A stretch of 45,192 nucleotides of DNA from JAVWMQ01 sp036637375 (GTDB lineage Bacteria > Bacillota > Clostridia > Peptostreptococcales > Anaerovoracaceae). Below, one piece after another: positions 33,997 to 42,377 of this stretch. The number at the start of each line of letters is the position of its first letter. Within the stretch, counting starts at the first letter, position 1. Made by a program: the position numbers and the translations under genes. A model generated the notes under the pieces. It was not told where the DNA came from and made no database searches. It was given only the letters and a program-made list of their open reading frames with translations. The stretch covers positions 1 through 45,192 of the forward strand of contig JAVWMQ010000010.1 in the NCBI GenBank assembly GCA_036637375.1, in the 5' to 3' direction.

Positions 33997-34626
33997 TTGA
34001 GAAAAGGAACATACAACTTAAATGGCATGAAACTGGTTGTATCTGGTTTGGCACTTATGACTATAGCCACACTAGCTACAAATGTAGTGGATTTATGGAA
34101 AGACATCAACATTGTAAAGATGGCAAATATAGGAGTGCATTTTTTGGCATGGATATTTATAATACTTGGCCTTGTTGGCGCAAAAAGATACCGAACAGAG
34201 TTCAAAAAAACTTTTTTCATTGGTATAGTAGGTGCGATTTCGCTTATTGTTGAAAGCATATTGATTTATAATAGTTTAAAACTTGGAAATGGAGGGCTAA
34301 CCTTCATTGAGATAGATGTAATGTTTGCAGATTATATAAATACCCTTTGCATGGCTATGACCTATTACCTTGGGATTCGAGGTGTAGCGCAGCTTTTGGC
34401 AAAGCATGGAGAAATCAAAATGGCAAAAAAGAGTTTTTCAATGTCTAAATGGGGAATTACAATAATTTTTGCATCAATGATTATAATACCTTTGGCATTT
34501 ATTTTCCCAGATATCCTCAAGTATATTATTGCAGGGATTGGAATTATAATGGCAACAGGAATGCAACTATTTATGTGTTATTACATAGATAAAGGATACA
34601 AAGTACTTCATGGAAGAAATATTTAA
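33997..34626 (+). CDS. Unrecognised membrane protein with six helices
   Basis: 209 residues. I choose the TTG at 33997: GGAGGG (33984-33989) lies 7 nt before it, while the in-frame ATG at 33982 has no ribosome site. About six membrane helices run through the chain, separated by short basic loops, with no soluble domain and no motif that I know. It is divergent from an ArsR-type gene, so it may be the regulated transporter or stress protein. Its own terminator follows. Confidence 0.7.
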   Translation: MRKGTYNLNGMKLVVSGLALMTIATLATNVVDLWKDINIVKMANIGVHFLAWIFIILGLVGAKRYRTEFKKTFFIGIVGAISLIVESILIYNSLKLGNGGLTFIEIDVMFADYINTLCMAMTYYLGIRGVAQLLAKHGEIKMAKKSFSMSKWGITIIFASMIIIPLAFIFPDILKYIIAGIGIIMATGMQLFMCYYIDKGYKVLHGRNI

Positions 34627-34637
34627 CAAAAGTTATT

Positions 34638-34673
34638 GGGCTAGTGCAAAATTATTTGCTCTAGTCCTTTTAA
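34638..34673 (+). terminator. Terminator of the membrane protein gene
   Basis: A 13-bp stem with one G-U pair and one mismatch (34638-34650 with 34655-34667) and a 4-nt loop, followed by CTTTTAAT. Confidence 0.7.
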
Positions 34674-34684
34674 TATGTTACAAT
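34656..34684 (+). promoter_or_regulatory. Promoter of the sigma-54 activator gene
   Basis: TTGCTC (34656-34661) and TACAAT (34679-34684) are 17 bp apart, with TGT before the -10 as an extended -10. The -35 lies in the right arm of the preceding terminator. GGAGG follows closely. Confidence 0.5.
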
Positions 34685-34709
34685 TTCAATATGGAGGAAG
34701 GTAGAGTAT

Positions 34710-36101
34710 ATGAAAGCACGAGATTATCTAAAGATTATTACCGAACTAGCACAACTTATAAATGAGGGTATCCACATAGTTGATGAAAACGGTGTGACTA
34801 TATTTTATAGTGCCAAGATGGCAGAGTTAGAACAAGTTAGGCGAGAAGAGATTTTGGGTAAAACCTTTAGAGAAGCTTTTTCCCATATTCCTCTTAATGA
34901 AAGTACTCTTAATATTGCGCTTCAAAAGAAAAAAGCTACATATAATAAGGAACAAAGTTACCTTAATAAGTACGGCAAGGAGATTACCACTGTAAACTCA
35001 ACAGTGCCAATTATAATTGATGGCAAGATTGCAGGGGCTGTTGAAATTGCCAATGACATAACGAGTATAAAGTATATGACAAATACTATAATGGAATTAC
35101 AACAAAAAGAGTTCAAAGATAGGGGATCGTATACTCCAAAGATTAATAGATATACATTTGCGGACTTGGTAGGCGAGAACAGAGAGTTTAAACGTCAAAT
35201 GGCAATTGCCAAAAAAGCTGCAAATACAAGTGCTTCTGTATTTATATATGGGGAGACTGGCACAGGCAAGGAACTTTTTGCTCAAAGCATTCACTATGGT
35301 GGGAGGAGAGCGGGCAGACCGTTTTTGGCGCAAAATTGTGCAGCGCTTCCGGAAAGTTTACTTGAAAGTATTTTGTTTGGCACATCAAAAGGTGGATTCA
35401 CTGGTGCTGAGGACAGGGCAGGACTCTTTGAACAGGCCAATGGGGGGACATTATTGCTTGATGAAATTTCGGCAATGCCTTATGAACTTCAAAGCAAACT
35501 ACTACGTGTTTTGCAAGAGGGGTACATTAGACGAGTTGGAGGTTCGGGAGATATTCCTATAGACGTTAGAATCATTGCAACTGTAAATGAACCTGTTGCT
35601 GAGTTAATTGCAAAAGGTGCATTGCGTAAGGATTTATATTACAGGCTTAATATTATAAATATTAATTTGCCACCGCTTAGGGATAGACCTGATGATATTG
35701 AGTTGTTGGCATACTCACTACTAGAAAAGCATAGGGATAAAATGGGTAAGTATGTTCCAGGATTTGAAAAAATTGCGTTGCGTAAGCTTTATGAATATGA
35801 CTTTCCAGGAAATGTGCGTGAGCTTGAAAACGCCATAATGTCGGCTGTAGCTCTAGGTGAAGAAGATGTATTTCTACAAGAAAACAGCTTGATACTAAAC
35901 TCTATGAACGAAAATGGTAGACCACTTCATAGTAACTACAATCCATCAGAAGAGCCTATGGATATCTATTTAGAAAAGGTGGAAAAAGGTATTTTGGCAG
36001 AGGCTATGACAGCAAGACAGGGGAATATCTCCCAAGCAGCTGAATTTTTGGGAATTAAAAGGCAAACTTTACAACATAAATTAAAAAAATATGGGTTATA
36101 A
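34710..36101 (+). CDS. Sigma-54-dependent transcriptional activator (PAS-AAA-Fis)
   Basis: 463 residues. An N-terminal PAS sensor (about 1-115) precedes an AAA+ domain (about 150-390) with Walker A GETGTGKELFAQ and Walker B GGTLLLDEIS, then a Fis-type DNA-binding helix-turn-helix at the end (GNISQAAEFLGIKRQTLQHKL). The sigma-54 contact loop, usually GAFTGA, is GGFTGA here (about 228-233). The domain order matches RocR/ArgR-type activators of arginine and ornithine use. It precedes the ornithine operon and is its probable regulator; the PAS domain may bind an amino acid. Confidence 0.88.
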   Translation: MKARDYLKIITELAQLINEGIHIVDENGVTIFYSAKMAELEQVRREEILGKTFREAFSHIPLNESTLNIALQKKKATYNKEQSYLNKYGKEITTVNSTVPIIIDGKIAGAVEIANDITSIKYMTNTIMELQQKEFKDRGSYTPKINRYTFADLVGENREFKRQMAIAKKAANTSASVFIYGETGTGKELFAQSIHYGGRRAGRPFLAQNCAALPESLLESILFGTSKGGFTGAEDRAGLFEQANGGTLLLDEISAMPYELQSKLLRVLQEGYIRRVGGSGDIPIDVRIIATVNEPVAELIAKGALRKDLYYRLNIININLPPLRDRPDDIELLAYSLLEKHRDKMGKYVPGFEKIALRKLYEYDFPGNVRELENAIMSAVALGEEDVFLQENSLILNSMNENGRPLHSNYNPSEEPMDIYLEKVEKGILAEAMTARQGNISQAAEFLGIKRQTLQHKLKKYGL

Positions 36102-36111
36102 AACAAAAACC

Positions 36112-36147
36112 GCAAAAAACTTTGCACAAAAGTGCAAAGTTTTTTGC
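36112..36147. promoter_or_regulatory. 16-bp perfect palindrome, possible activator site
   Basis: An exact 16-bp inverted repeat with a 4-nt AAAA centre (36112-36127 with 36132-36147). It has no T-run after it, so it is not a clear terminator. It is centred about 100 bp upstream of the ord promoter start, where enhancer-binding proteins usually bind. Confidence 0.4.
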
Positions 36148-36154
36148 ATGAAAT

Positions 36155-36175
36155 AGGGCGAAAAAGCCCTTTTTT
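36155..36175 (+). terminator. Terminator of the sigma-54 activator gene
   Basis: AGGGC and GCCCT (36155-36159 with 36166-36170) form a 5-bp GC-rich stem with a 6-nt loop and are followed by six T (36170-36175). A longer palindrome lies just upstream. Confidence 0.75.
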
Positions 36176-36196
36176 CAAGAAATTGTTAGAAAATTC

Positions 36197-36225
36197 TTGG
36201 TGGCATTAGGCTCTTAGTGTATAAT
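36197..36225 (+). promoter_or_regulatory. Probable sigma-A-type promoter of the ornithine operon
   Basis: TTGGTG (36197-36202) and TATAAT (36220-36225) are 17 bp apart. Transcription would start near 36232. The same stretch contains a GG (36199-36200) and GC (36210-36211) pair with only 9 bp between, one less than the strict 10 bp for sigma-54. Confidence 0.6.
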
Positions 36226-36237
36226 GTTATTGGACAT

Positions 36238-36252
36238 AAAGGCACTGCCTTT
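36238..36252. promoter_or_regulatory. 7-bp dyad just after the ord promoter
   Basis: AAAGGCA-C-TGCCTTT is an exact dyad directly after the predicted start point, a typical position for a repressor site or a 5' mRNA hairpin. Confidence 0.35.
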
Positions 36253-36312
36253 GTGTAATTAAAAAGTTACTAAATTAAAATTTTATTTATAATTGAAAAG
36301 GAGAACAAGATT

Positions 36313-37371
36313 ATGAAAAACGTAAAAGTAATTATTTGGGGTCTTGGTGCAATGGGCGGCGGAGTTGCTGACATGCTACTAACAAAAAAAGGTGTAGATA
36401 TTGTTGGAGTTGCTGGTAGAGGCAAAAAAATCGGAACTTCAATGTTTGATTACATCAAGACAGAAAAAGGCGATAGAGAAGATGTACTAATCACTGCAGC
36501 TGAAGATTTAATTAAACCAGGCGCAGCTGATATCGTTATTCTTTGCACAGACTCTTACACAAAGAATGCATTCCCAAGATTAAAGTTCATCATGGAACAG
36601 GGAATCAACGTAATCACTTCTGCAGAAGAAATGGCTTACCCAGCTGCTCAGAATCCTGAATTAGCTGCACAGCTTGACGAAATTGCAAAAGCTAATGGCG
36701 TTTCTTGCCTAGGAACAGGAATCAACCCAGGACATATCATGGACTTATTAGTTCTAGTTATGACTGGTTGTATGACAGATGTTGAACACATTCTATCAAA
36801 GAGAGTAAACTCACTTTCTCCATTCGGACCTGCTGTAATGGAAGAACAGGGAATTGGCGTTTCTGTTGAAGAATTCAACGAAAGAAAAGCTAACGGAACA
36901 ATGGCTGGACACGTAGGATTTGCTGAATCAGTTGGCATGATCGCTGAAGGTCTAGGTCTAGGAGTTGACAAGTTTGCTCAGGATATGGAACCAATCACAA
37001 CTGACGTTGACAGAAAATCTCCATACGGATTTGCTGCTGCTGGATCTTGTGCTGGTGTTGCTATGACTGCAGATGCTGTACTAAGCAACGGAATGGAAGT
37101 TCGTATGGAACATCCACAGCAGATCGAACCAGAACAGGTTGGCGTTCAGACTGGTGACTATGTAGTTATCAAAGGAACTCCTAACTGCAACATGGTAAAC
37201 AGCCCTGAAATCGAAGGTGGTCTAGGAACAATCGCAATGTGCGCTAACATGATTCCTCAGGTTATCAATGCTGGAGCTGGTCTTCACACAATGATTTCTC
37301 TTCCAATTCCAAGAGCTTTAATGGGAGACCTAAGAGACAGAATCAACGAAGACAAAAAAATTGTTAAATAA
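36313..37371 (+). CDS. ord: 2,4-diaminopentanoate dehydrogenase
   Basis: 352 residues. The N-terminal Rossmann domain has the nucleotide loop IWGLGAMGGGVADML; the family is related to dihydrodipicolinate reductase-like enzymes. It oxidises (2R,4S)-2,4-diaminopentanoate to 2-amino-4-oxopentanoate with NAD(P)+, releasing ammonia. It is the first gene of the Stickland ornithine operon and the next step after the OraSE aminomutase. A strong ribosome site and exclusive CAG for Gln suggest high expression. Confidence 0.93.
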   Translation: MKNVKVIIWGLGAMGGGVADMLLTKKGVDIVGVAGRGKKIGTSMFDYIKTEKGDREDVLITAAEDLIKPGAADIVILCTDSYTKNAFPRLKFIMEQGINVITSAEEMAYPAAQNPELAAQLDEIAKANGVSCLGTGINPGHIMDLLVLVMTGCMTDVEHILSKRVNSLSPFGPAVMEEQGIGVSVEEFNERKANGTMAGHVGFAESVGMIAEGLGLGVDKFAQDMEPITTDVDRKSPYGFAAAGSCAGVAMTADAVLSNGMEVRMEHPQQIEPEQVGVQTGDYVVIKGTPNCNMVNSPEIEGGLGTIAMCANMIPQVINAGAGLHTMISLPIPRALMGDLRDRINEDKKIVK

Positions 37372-37408
37372 TTGAGTCAATTATAATACAAAATATAACT
37401 AGTAATAC

Positions 37409-37444
37409 GTGCAGGCAGAGTTAAATTATAGTTCTGCCTTGCAC
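37409..37444 (+). repeat. Intercistronic hairpin between ord and ortA
   Basis: GTGC and GGCAGA pair with TCTGCC and GCAC, with one bulged base, 10-11 bp in all. There is no T-run after it, so it is more likely an mRNA-stability or processing element than a terminator. It is about 25 nt before the ortA start. Confidence 0.5.
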
Positions 37445-37467
37445 TATGTAAAAAGGAGACTATTAAC

Positions 37468-37767
37468 ATGGTTAAAAAAGGCGAATGGGTTAGAATCCAC
37501 AAAATTATTCTTACTCCAGCTGAAAGAGCACCACAGGTTCCAGATGATACTAAAGAAGTACCTCTAGAAATGTGGGTTAAAGGATTTTTACAGGCTGATG
37601 CAGAAATCGGTGCTGAAGTAGAAATCGAAACAGTAACAGGTAGACGTGAAACAGGAACTTTAGTTGAGCTAAATCCTTACTACACTCATGACTTTGGTAA
37701 GTTCGTACCAGAGCTAGTAGCAATTGACAAACAGGTTAGAGAAATTTTATTCGGAGGTGACAAATAA
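37468..37767 (+). CDS. ortA: 2-amino-4-ketopentanoate thiolase, alpha subunit
   Basis: 99 residues. A small subunit starting KKGEWVRIHKIILTPAERAPQVPDDT, characteristic of OrtA. With OrtB it splits 2-amino-4-ketopentanoate with CoA into acetyl-CoA and D-alanine. The TAATG overlap couples it to ortB. Length and position match the Clostridium sticklandii operon. Confidence 0.94.
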   Translation: MVKKGEWVRIHKIILTPAERAPQVPDDTKEVPLEMWVKGFLQADAEIGAEVEIETVTGRRETGTLVELNPYYTHDFGKFVPELVAIDKQVREILFGGDK

Positions 37768-39170
37768 TGACTAAAGCTAATGATTACACTTCCGTAATGG
37801 CTAGAAAGCCAGAAATTATGGTAGATTCAATTAAAATCGACTACTCAGAATTTGAAAGCGGTTCAATTGCTTTTGATTATGAAAGAATGATGAGAGAAGC
37901 TGGATACACATTAGAAGAAATGGAAAAAATGCAGCTTGAAACAGGTGTTGGAGCAACTCCACTTGTTGAACTTAAAAACCTAACTGCACTAGCTAGAAAG
38001 TGTGCACCAGAAGGTAAAGGCGCTAGAATCTTTGTTAAAGACGAAGCAGCTAATGCATCAGGTTCATTTAAAGCTAGAAGAGCAGCTACTTCTTGCTACC
38101 ATGCAAAGAAATTAGGATACAAAGGTGTTATTTCTGCAACTTCAGGAAACTACGGTGCTGCTGTAGCTTCTCAGGCTGCAAAATATGGTCTAAAGTGTAT
38201 CATCGTTCAGGAATGCTACGACTCAAAAGGAGTTGGACAGCCTGAAATTATCGAAAAAGCTAGAGCTTGCGAAGCTTTAGGAGCAGAAGTTGTTCAGCTT
38301 ACAGTTGGACCAGAATTATTCTACAAGTTCTTATTAATGCTTGAAGAAACTGGTTACTTCAATGCTTCACTATACTCACCATTTGGTATTGCTGGTGTTG
38401 AAACACTTGGCTATGAATTATCAATGCAGTGTAGAGAAAAATTCGGTAAGGATCCAGATGTAGTTGTTGCAACTAATGCTGGTGGTGGTAACTTAACTGG
38501 TACTGCTAGAGGACTTATCAAAGCTGGCGCAACAGATACAAAAATCGTTGCTGCTTCAGTAGACCTATCAGGACTACACATGGCTTCTGACAAAGCATTT
38601 AACTTAAAATCATTTACAACTGGACACACTGGATTTGGTGTTCCATTCTCAAACTGGCCTGACAGATCTGATGTACCAAGATCAGCTGCAAGACCACTAA
38701 GATACATGGACAGATATGTTACAATTACACAGGGAGACGTTTTCTATGTAACTGAGTGTTTAGCTACACTTGAAGGACTAGAAAAAGGACCAGCTGGAAA
38801 CACTTCACTAGCAGCTGCTTTTGCAATTGCACAGGAAATGGACCAGGATCAGATCCTAGTTGTACAGGAAACTGAATACACAGGAGCTGGAAAACATATT
38901 CAGCCTCAGTTATCATTTGCAAGAGAAAACGGAATTGAAATCGTATTTGGTGATCCTAAAGATCAGGTTCCAGGAAAGAACATCATTCTTCCTAGCCACC
39001 CATCATTAATTAAGGCTACAGATTTAGACCTTAACAAGATGAGAACATCTTTAGTTAAAACAGCACTAAAGACTTACACAAATGAACCAACTGACGAAGA
39101 CATCGAGTTCTTAGCTGCAGATACTAAGACAGATGTTGAATGGGTTAAAAACGTAATTAGCAGTTTATAA
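37767..39170 (+). CDS. ortB: 2-amino-4-ketopentanoate thiolase, beta subunit
   Basis: 467 residues, a fold-II PLP enzyme of the threonine synthase/cysteine synthase type. The PLP lysine is K102 in NASGSFKARRA, and the phosphate loop is NAGGGNLTG. Pairs with OrtA for thiolytic cleavage. No thiolase-type active cysteine is expected because this is the PLP-dependent class. Coupled to ortA by TAATG. Confidence 0.95.
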   Translation: MTKANDYTSVMARKPEIMVDSIKIDYSEFESGSIAFDYERMMREAGYTLEEMEKMQLETGVGATPLVELKNLTALARKCAPEGKGARIFVKDEAANASGSFKARRAATSCYHAKKLGYKGVISATSGNYGAAVASQAAKYGLKCIIVQECYDSKGVGQPEIIEKARACEALGAEVVQLTVGPELFYKFLLMLEETGYFNASLYSPFGIAGVETLGYELSMQCREKFGKDPDVVVATNAGGGNLTGTARGLIKAGATDTKIVAASVDLSGLHMASDKAFNLKSFTTGHTGFGVPFSNWPDRSDVPRSAARPLRYMDRYVTITQGDVFYVTECLATLEGLEKGPAGNTSLAAAFAIAQEMDQDQILVVQETEYTGAGKHIQPQLSFARENGIEIVFGDPKDQVPGKNIILPSHPSLIKATDLDLNKMRTSLVKTALKTYTNEPTDEDIEFLAADTKTDVEWVKNVISSL

Positions 39171-39177
39171 TTTTCAA

Positions 39178-39208
39178 GGGAAGTATATCATCTCTTGATA
39201 TACTTCCT
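39178..39208 (+). repeat. Intercistronic hairpin between ortB and oraS
   Basis: A perfect 12-bp stem (39179-39190 with 39196-39207) around a 5-nt loop, without a T-run. It lies inside the operon 28 nt before oraS. Confidence 0.5.
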
Positions 39209-39235
39209 GATTATTAATGAAAGGAAATTAATAGG

Positions 39236-39598
39236 ATGAAAAGAGCAGACGATTTTGCAGAACGCAGAAAACATATTGCTGACCTATCTGACAAAGAACT
39301 ATATGATAGATTCTGGGCAGTTACAGAGCAGGTAGTACAGCCATTATTAGACTTAGGAAGAGAAAACACTACTCCTTCAGTAGAAAGAGCAGTATTATTA
39401 AGAATGGGAATTTCTTCTCTTGAAACAAAGCCTATCGTTGAAGGTTGTATGGACAGAGGACTTATGGGCAAAGGCGCAGGTCATGTTGTATACAGACTAT
39501 CAAAAGAAAAAGGTATTTCAATTAAAGAAGCAGGAACAATGCTAGCTGAAGGAAAAGGCTGGGATGAAGCTGTTGCATTATTCAAGGGAGGTAAATAA
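39236..39598 (+). CDS. oraS: D-ornithine 4,5-aminomutase, small (S) subunit
   Basis: 120 residues, matching OraS (about 121 in Clostridium sticklandii). The alpha-helical start KRADDFAERRKHIADLSDKELYDRFW and the middle VERAVLLRMGISS are family-specific. It forms a heterotetramer with OraE that moves the 5-amino group of D-ornithine to C4. It is followed by oraE after one base. Confidence 0.94.
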   Translation: MKRADDFAERRKHIADLSDKELYDRFWAVTEQVVQPLLDLGRENTTPSVERAVLLRMGISSLETKPIVEGCMDRGLMGKGAGHVVYRLSKEKGISIKEAGTMLAEGKGWDEAVALFKGGK

Positions 39599-39599
39599 G

Positions 39600-41810
39600 A
39601 TGAAAGAACTAGTTTACAACGAAAAATTAGACGTAGAAGAAATCTTAAAAGACCTTGAAAACTATGCACCAAGAAGAAAAGGTTGGGTATGGAGAGAACC
39701 AGTAGAAAATCTACAGATGGGACCTTTCACATACAAAGATGCTTCTAAACCAATGAAGAATGGAGTTCCACTACCTCCAGCTAAATATTTTGATAACATT
39801 GACCCACAGCCAAGAGAAACTATTACTACTGAAATCGCTTCAGGTAGATTTGAAGATGATATCAGAAGAATGAGAATGGGAGCTTGGCACGGTTCTGACC
39901 ACTTAATGGTTATCAGAACTGCTGGTCAGTCACATATGGATGGACTAATCGAAGGTACTCCACAGGGTATCGGCGGTGTTCCAATTACTAGAAAACAGGT
40001 TAGAGCTCAGAGAAAAGCTTGTGACTTAATCGAAGATGAAGTTGGTCGTCCAATCAACTATCATTCATACGTTTCAGGCGTAGCAGGTCCTGACGTTGCT
40101 GTAATGTTCGCTGAAGAAGGTATCAATGGTGCTCACCAGGATCCTCAGTACAACGTACTTTACAGAAACATTAACTGTGTTAGATCTTTTGTAGACGCTT
40201 GCGAATCTAAGAGAATTCTAGCATGGGCTGACATCGCTCAGATTGACGGTGCTCACAATGCTAATGCTACAGCTAGAGAAGCTTGGAAGGTAATGCCTGA
40301 ACTTATCGTTCAGCACGCTATTAACTCTAAATTCTCTGAAATGGTTGGAATTAAGCCAGAAAATATTTGTCTATCAACAGTACCTCCAACAGCTACTCCA
40401 GCACCTTGCGTGTACATGGACTTACCATATGCAGTAGCATTAAGAGACATCTGTGACAGATATAAGATGAGAGCTCAGCAGAATACAAAATACATCGATT
40501 CATCAGCTAGAGAAGCTACAGTAACTCACGTATTAAATATGATGATTTCTAAGCTAACTAGAGCAGATATCCAGTCAACAATTACACCTGACGAAGGTAG
40601 AAACGTTCCTTGGCATATCTACAACATGGAAGCTTGCGACACTGCTAAGCAGACATTAATCGGTCTTGATGGATTAATGGAAATGGTTGAACTTAAAAAG
40701 GATGGTCCTTTAAGAGACAACGCTAGAAAAATCAAAGAAAAAGCTCTACTATTCATGGAAGAAATCCTTGAAGTTGGTGGATACTTCAAAGCTGTTGAAG
40801 AAGGTTTCTTCGTAGATTCAGCTGAATATCCAGCTAGAAACGGAGATGGTATCGCTCGTAAAATCGAAGGCGGTATTGGATTTGGATTCGTTTACGAAAG
40901 AGACGAAGACTACATGGCTCCAGTAACAGCTCACTTTGGTAGAAATAATGTTGAACAGTACGGTGGAAACCCAGAAGATCCATCTGCATTAATCGGCGGA
41001 TGTACTTTTGAAGACAGAAGCAAGATTGTTTACATTGATGAACTAGATGAAAACGATAACGTTCACACTAGAATGGCTGAAACAGCTAAATACAGATTAA
41101 CAGACATCGTTAAACCTGAAATGGAATGGTTAGCTGATGGTACTATCATGATTTCTATGATGATTCCTACAAACAGAAGAACTGCTGAAGTTGTTGCTGT
41201 TGAAATCGCTAAGAAATTAGGATTAGTAGATCCTGAAGTAATTTCAAGAGAAGTTATGCAGGAAGCTGAAGGAACAAGAATTGAACTTAAAGGTAAAGTT
41301 GACTTTGACGTTGATGTTTCAAAACTTGTTATTCCACCAGAACCACATTACTTATCAGATGATGAAATCAGAGAAGATATTTCTGAACATCCTCTAAAGA
41401 TTGTTTGCGGTACAGTTGGTGAAGACGAACACTCAGTAGGTCTTCGTGAAATCATCGACATTAAGCATGGCGGAATCGAAAGATTTGGTATCGAAGTTGA
41501 ATACCTTGGAACTTCTGTTCCAGTTGAAAAGCTAGTAGATGCAGCAGTTGAATTAAAGGCTGAAGCTATCTTAGCATCAACAATCATTTCACACGACAAC
41601 ATCCACTACAAGAACATGAAGAGAATCCATGAGCTTGCAGTAGAAAAAGGCATCAGAGATGACGTTATTATCGTAGCTGGTGGTACACAGGTAATTCCTG
41701 AAGAAGGAGTTAAAACTGGTATCGATGCAGCATTCGGTAGAAACTCACATGGTATCGACGTAGCTTCTTTCCTAATTGAAGAAAGACAGAGAAGAAGAAA
41801 CGCAAAATAG
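39600..41810 (+). CDS. oraE: D-ornithine 4,5-aminomutase, large (E) subunit
   Basis: 736 residues from ATG 39600 (GGAGG is inside the end of oraS); an upstream in-frame ATG at 39564 lies within oraS. The N-terminal part forms the substrate-binding TIM barrel. The C-terminal Rossmann domain (about 595-736) carries the B12-binding DxHxxG as DEHSVG with H611 as cobalt ligand; K622, eleven residues later in DIKHGG, fits the PLP lysine of this family (K629 in Clostridium sticklandii). GGTQVIP completes the B12 site. The enzyme needs adenosylcobalamin and PLP. Confidence 0.95.
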   Translation: MKELVYNEKLDVEEILKDLENYAPRRKGWVWREPVENLQMGPFTYKDASKPMKNGVPLPPAKYFDNIDPQPRETITTEIASGRFEDDIRRMRMGAWHGSDHLMVIRTAGQSHMDGLIEGTPQGIGGVPITRKQVRAQRKACDLIEDEVGRPINYHSYVSGVAGPDVAVMFAEEGINGAHQDPQYNVLYRNINCVRSFVDACESKRILAWADIAQIDGAHNANATAREAWKVMPELIVQHAINSKFSEMVGIKPENICLSTVPPTATPAPCVYMDLPYAVALRDICDRYKMRAQQNTKYIDSSAREATVTHVLNMMISKLTRADIQSTITPDEGRNVPWHIYNMEACDTAKQTLIGLDGLMEMVELKKDGPLRDNARKIKEKALLFMEEILEVGGYFKAVEEGFFVDSAEYPARNGDGIARKIEGGIGFGFVYERDEDYMAPVTAHFGRNNVEQYGGNPEDPSALIGGCTFEDRSKIVYIDELDENDNVHTRMAETAKYRLTDIVKPEMEWLADGTIMISMMIPTNRRTAEVVAVEIAKKLGLVDPEVISREVMQEAEGTRIELKGKVDFDVDVSKLVIPPEPHYLSDDEIREDISEHPLKIVCGTVGEDEHSVGLREIIDIKHGGIERFGIEVEYLGTSVPVEKLVDAAVELKAEAILASTIISHDNIHYKNMKRIHELAVEKGIRDDVIIVAGGTQVIPEEGVKTGIDAAFGRNSHGIDVASFLIEERQRRRNAK

Positions 41811-41838
41811 TCACCTGTGATAATTTATTACAAATATG

Positions 41839-41872
41839 AGGGGCAGGTTGTAATTAACCTGCCCCTATTTTT
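41839..41872 (+). terminator. Terminator or attenuator after oraE
   Basis: A perfect 11-bp GC-rich stem (41839-41849 with 41856-41866), 6-nt loop, then ATTTTT. It separates the highly expressed core from the GNAT, reactivase and racemase genes, so it probably lowers, rather than stops, their transcription. Confidence 0.8.
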
Positions 41873-41890
41873 AAAAAAGGAGTGTTAAAA

Positions 41891-42361
41891 ATGATAGCTC
41901 GCTTATGCAAAAAAGAAGATAAAGCTACCTGGGTGGCACTTAACAAAGAGTTTATTGAGTATGAGACAGGAGATAATGAATTTTGGAGTGAAGCAGCAGC
42001 CGTTTCAACTCAGAAGTTAGAGGAAACTTTTGATGCGGCAATGGAAAAAGAAGGAGATATCCTACTTGTTCTATTTGTACATAACGACAAAGTTTTAGGA
42101 TTTGCTAATATTGTAAGATTCTTTAGTGTTTGGGCAAATGGGGATTCTTTGATGGTGGATGATTTTTTCATTAGAGAAGAATACAGACATCTTGGAATCG
42201 GGCGTGATGCAATACATATGATAGAAGATTACGCAAACAAAAATAAATTTAGAAGAATACAATTTCATGCTGAAGCAAATAATCCAGAAGCAAGTGGATT
42301 TTATGAAGCGATTGGATTTAAGCCAGCAGATATGAAGTTTTATATGAGATATATTAAATAA
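41891..42361 (+). CDS. GNAT N-acetyltransferase in the ornithine cluster
   Basis: 156 residues. I use ATG 41891, 8 nt after GGAG, not the GTG at 41882. GNAT motifs: central VDDFFIREEYRHLGIGRDAI (acetyl-CoA loop with RxxGIG) and the C-terminal NPEASGFYEAIGFKP. Between oraE and the reactivase gene, 16 bp before the next start, so it is likely co-transcribed. The substrate could be an ornithine-pathway amine, but this is only context. Confidence 0.82.
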   Translation: MIARLCKKEDKATWVALNKEFIEYETGDNEFWSEAAAVSTQKLEETFDAAMEKEGDILLVLFVHNDKVLGFANIVRFFSVWANGDSLMVDDFFIREEYRHLGIGRDAIHMIEDYANKNKFRRIQFHAEANNPEASGFYEAIGFKPADMKFYMRYIK

Positions 42362-42377
42362 GAATTGTGGAGGAAGT

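Noticed and set aside
36112..36147. Palindrome as the terminator of the sigma-54 activator gene
   Set aside because: No T-run follows it; the smaller hairpin at 36155-36175 with six T fits better.
36197..36215. Sigma-54 promoter before ord
   Set aside because: GG and GC have 9 bp between them instead of 10, and a well-spaced sigma-A pair overlaps; kept only as a question.
39564..39599. oraE start at 39564
   Set aside because: Lies inside oraS; the ATG at 39600 has GGAGG upstream and matches the known OraE start.
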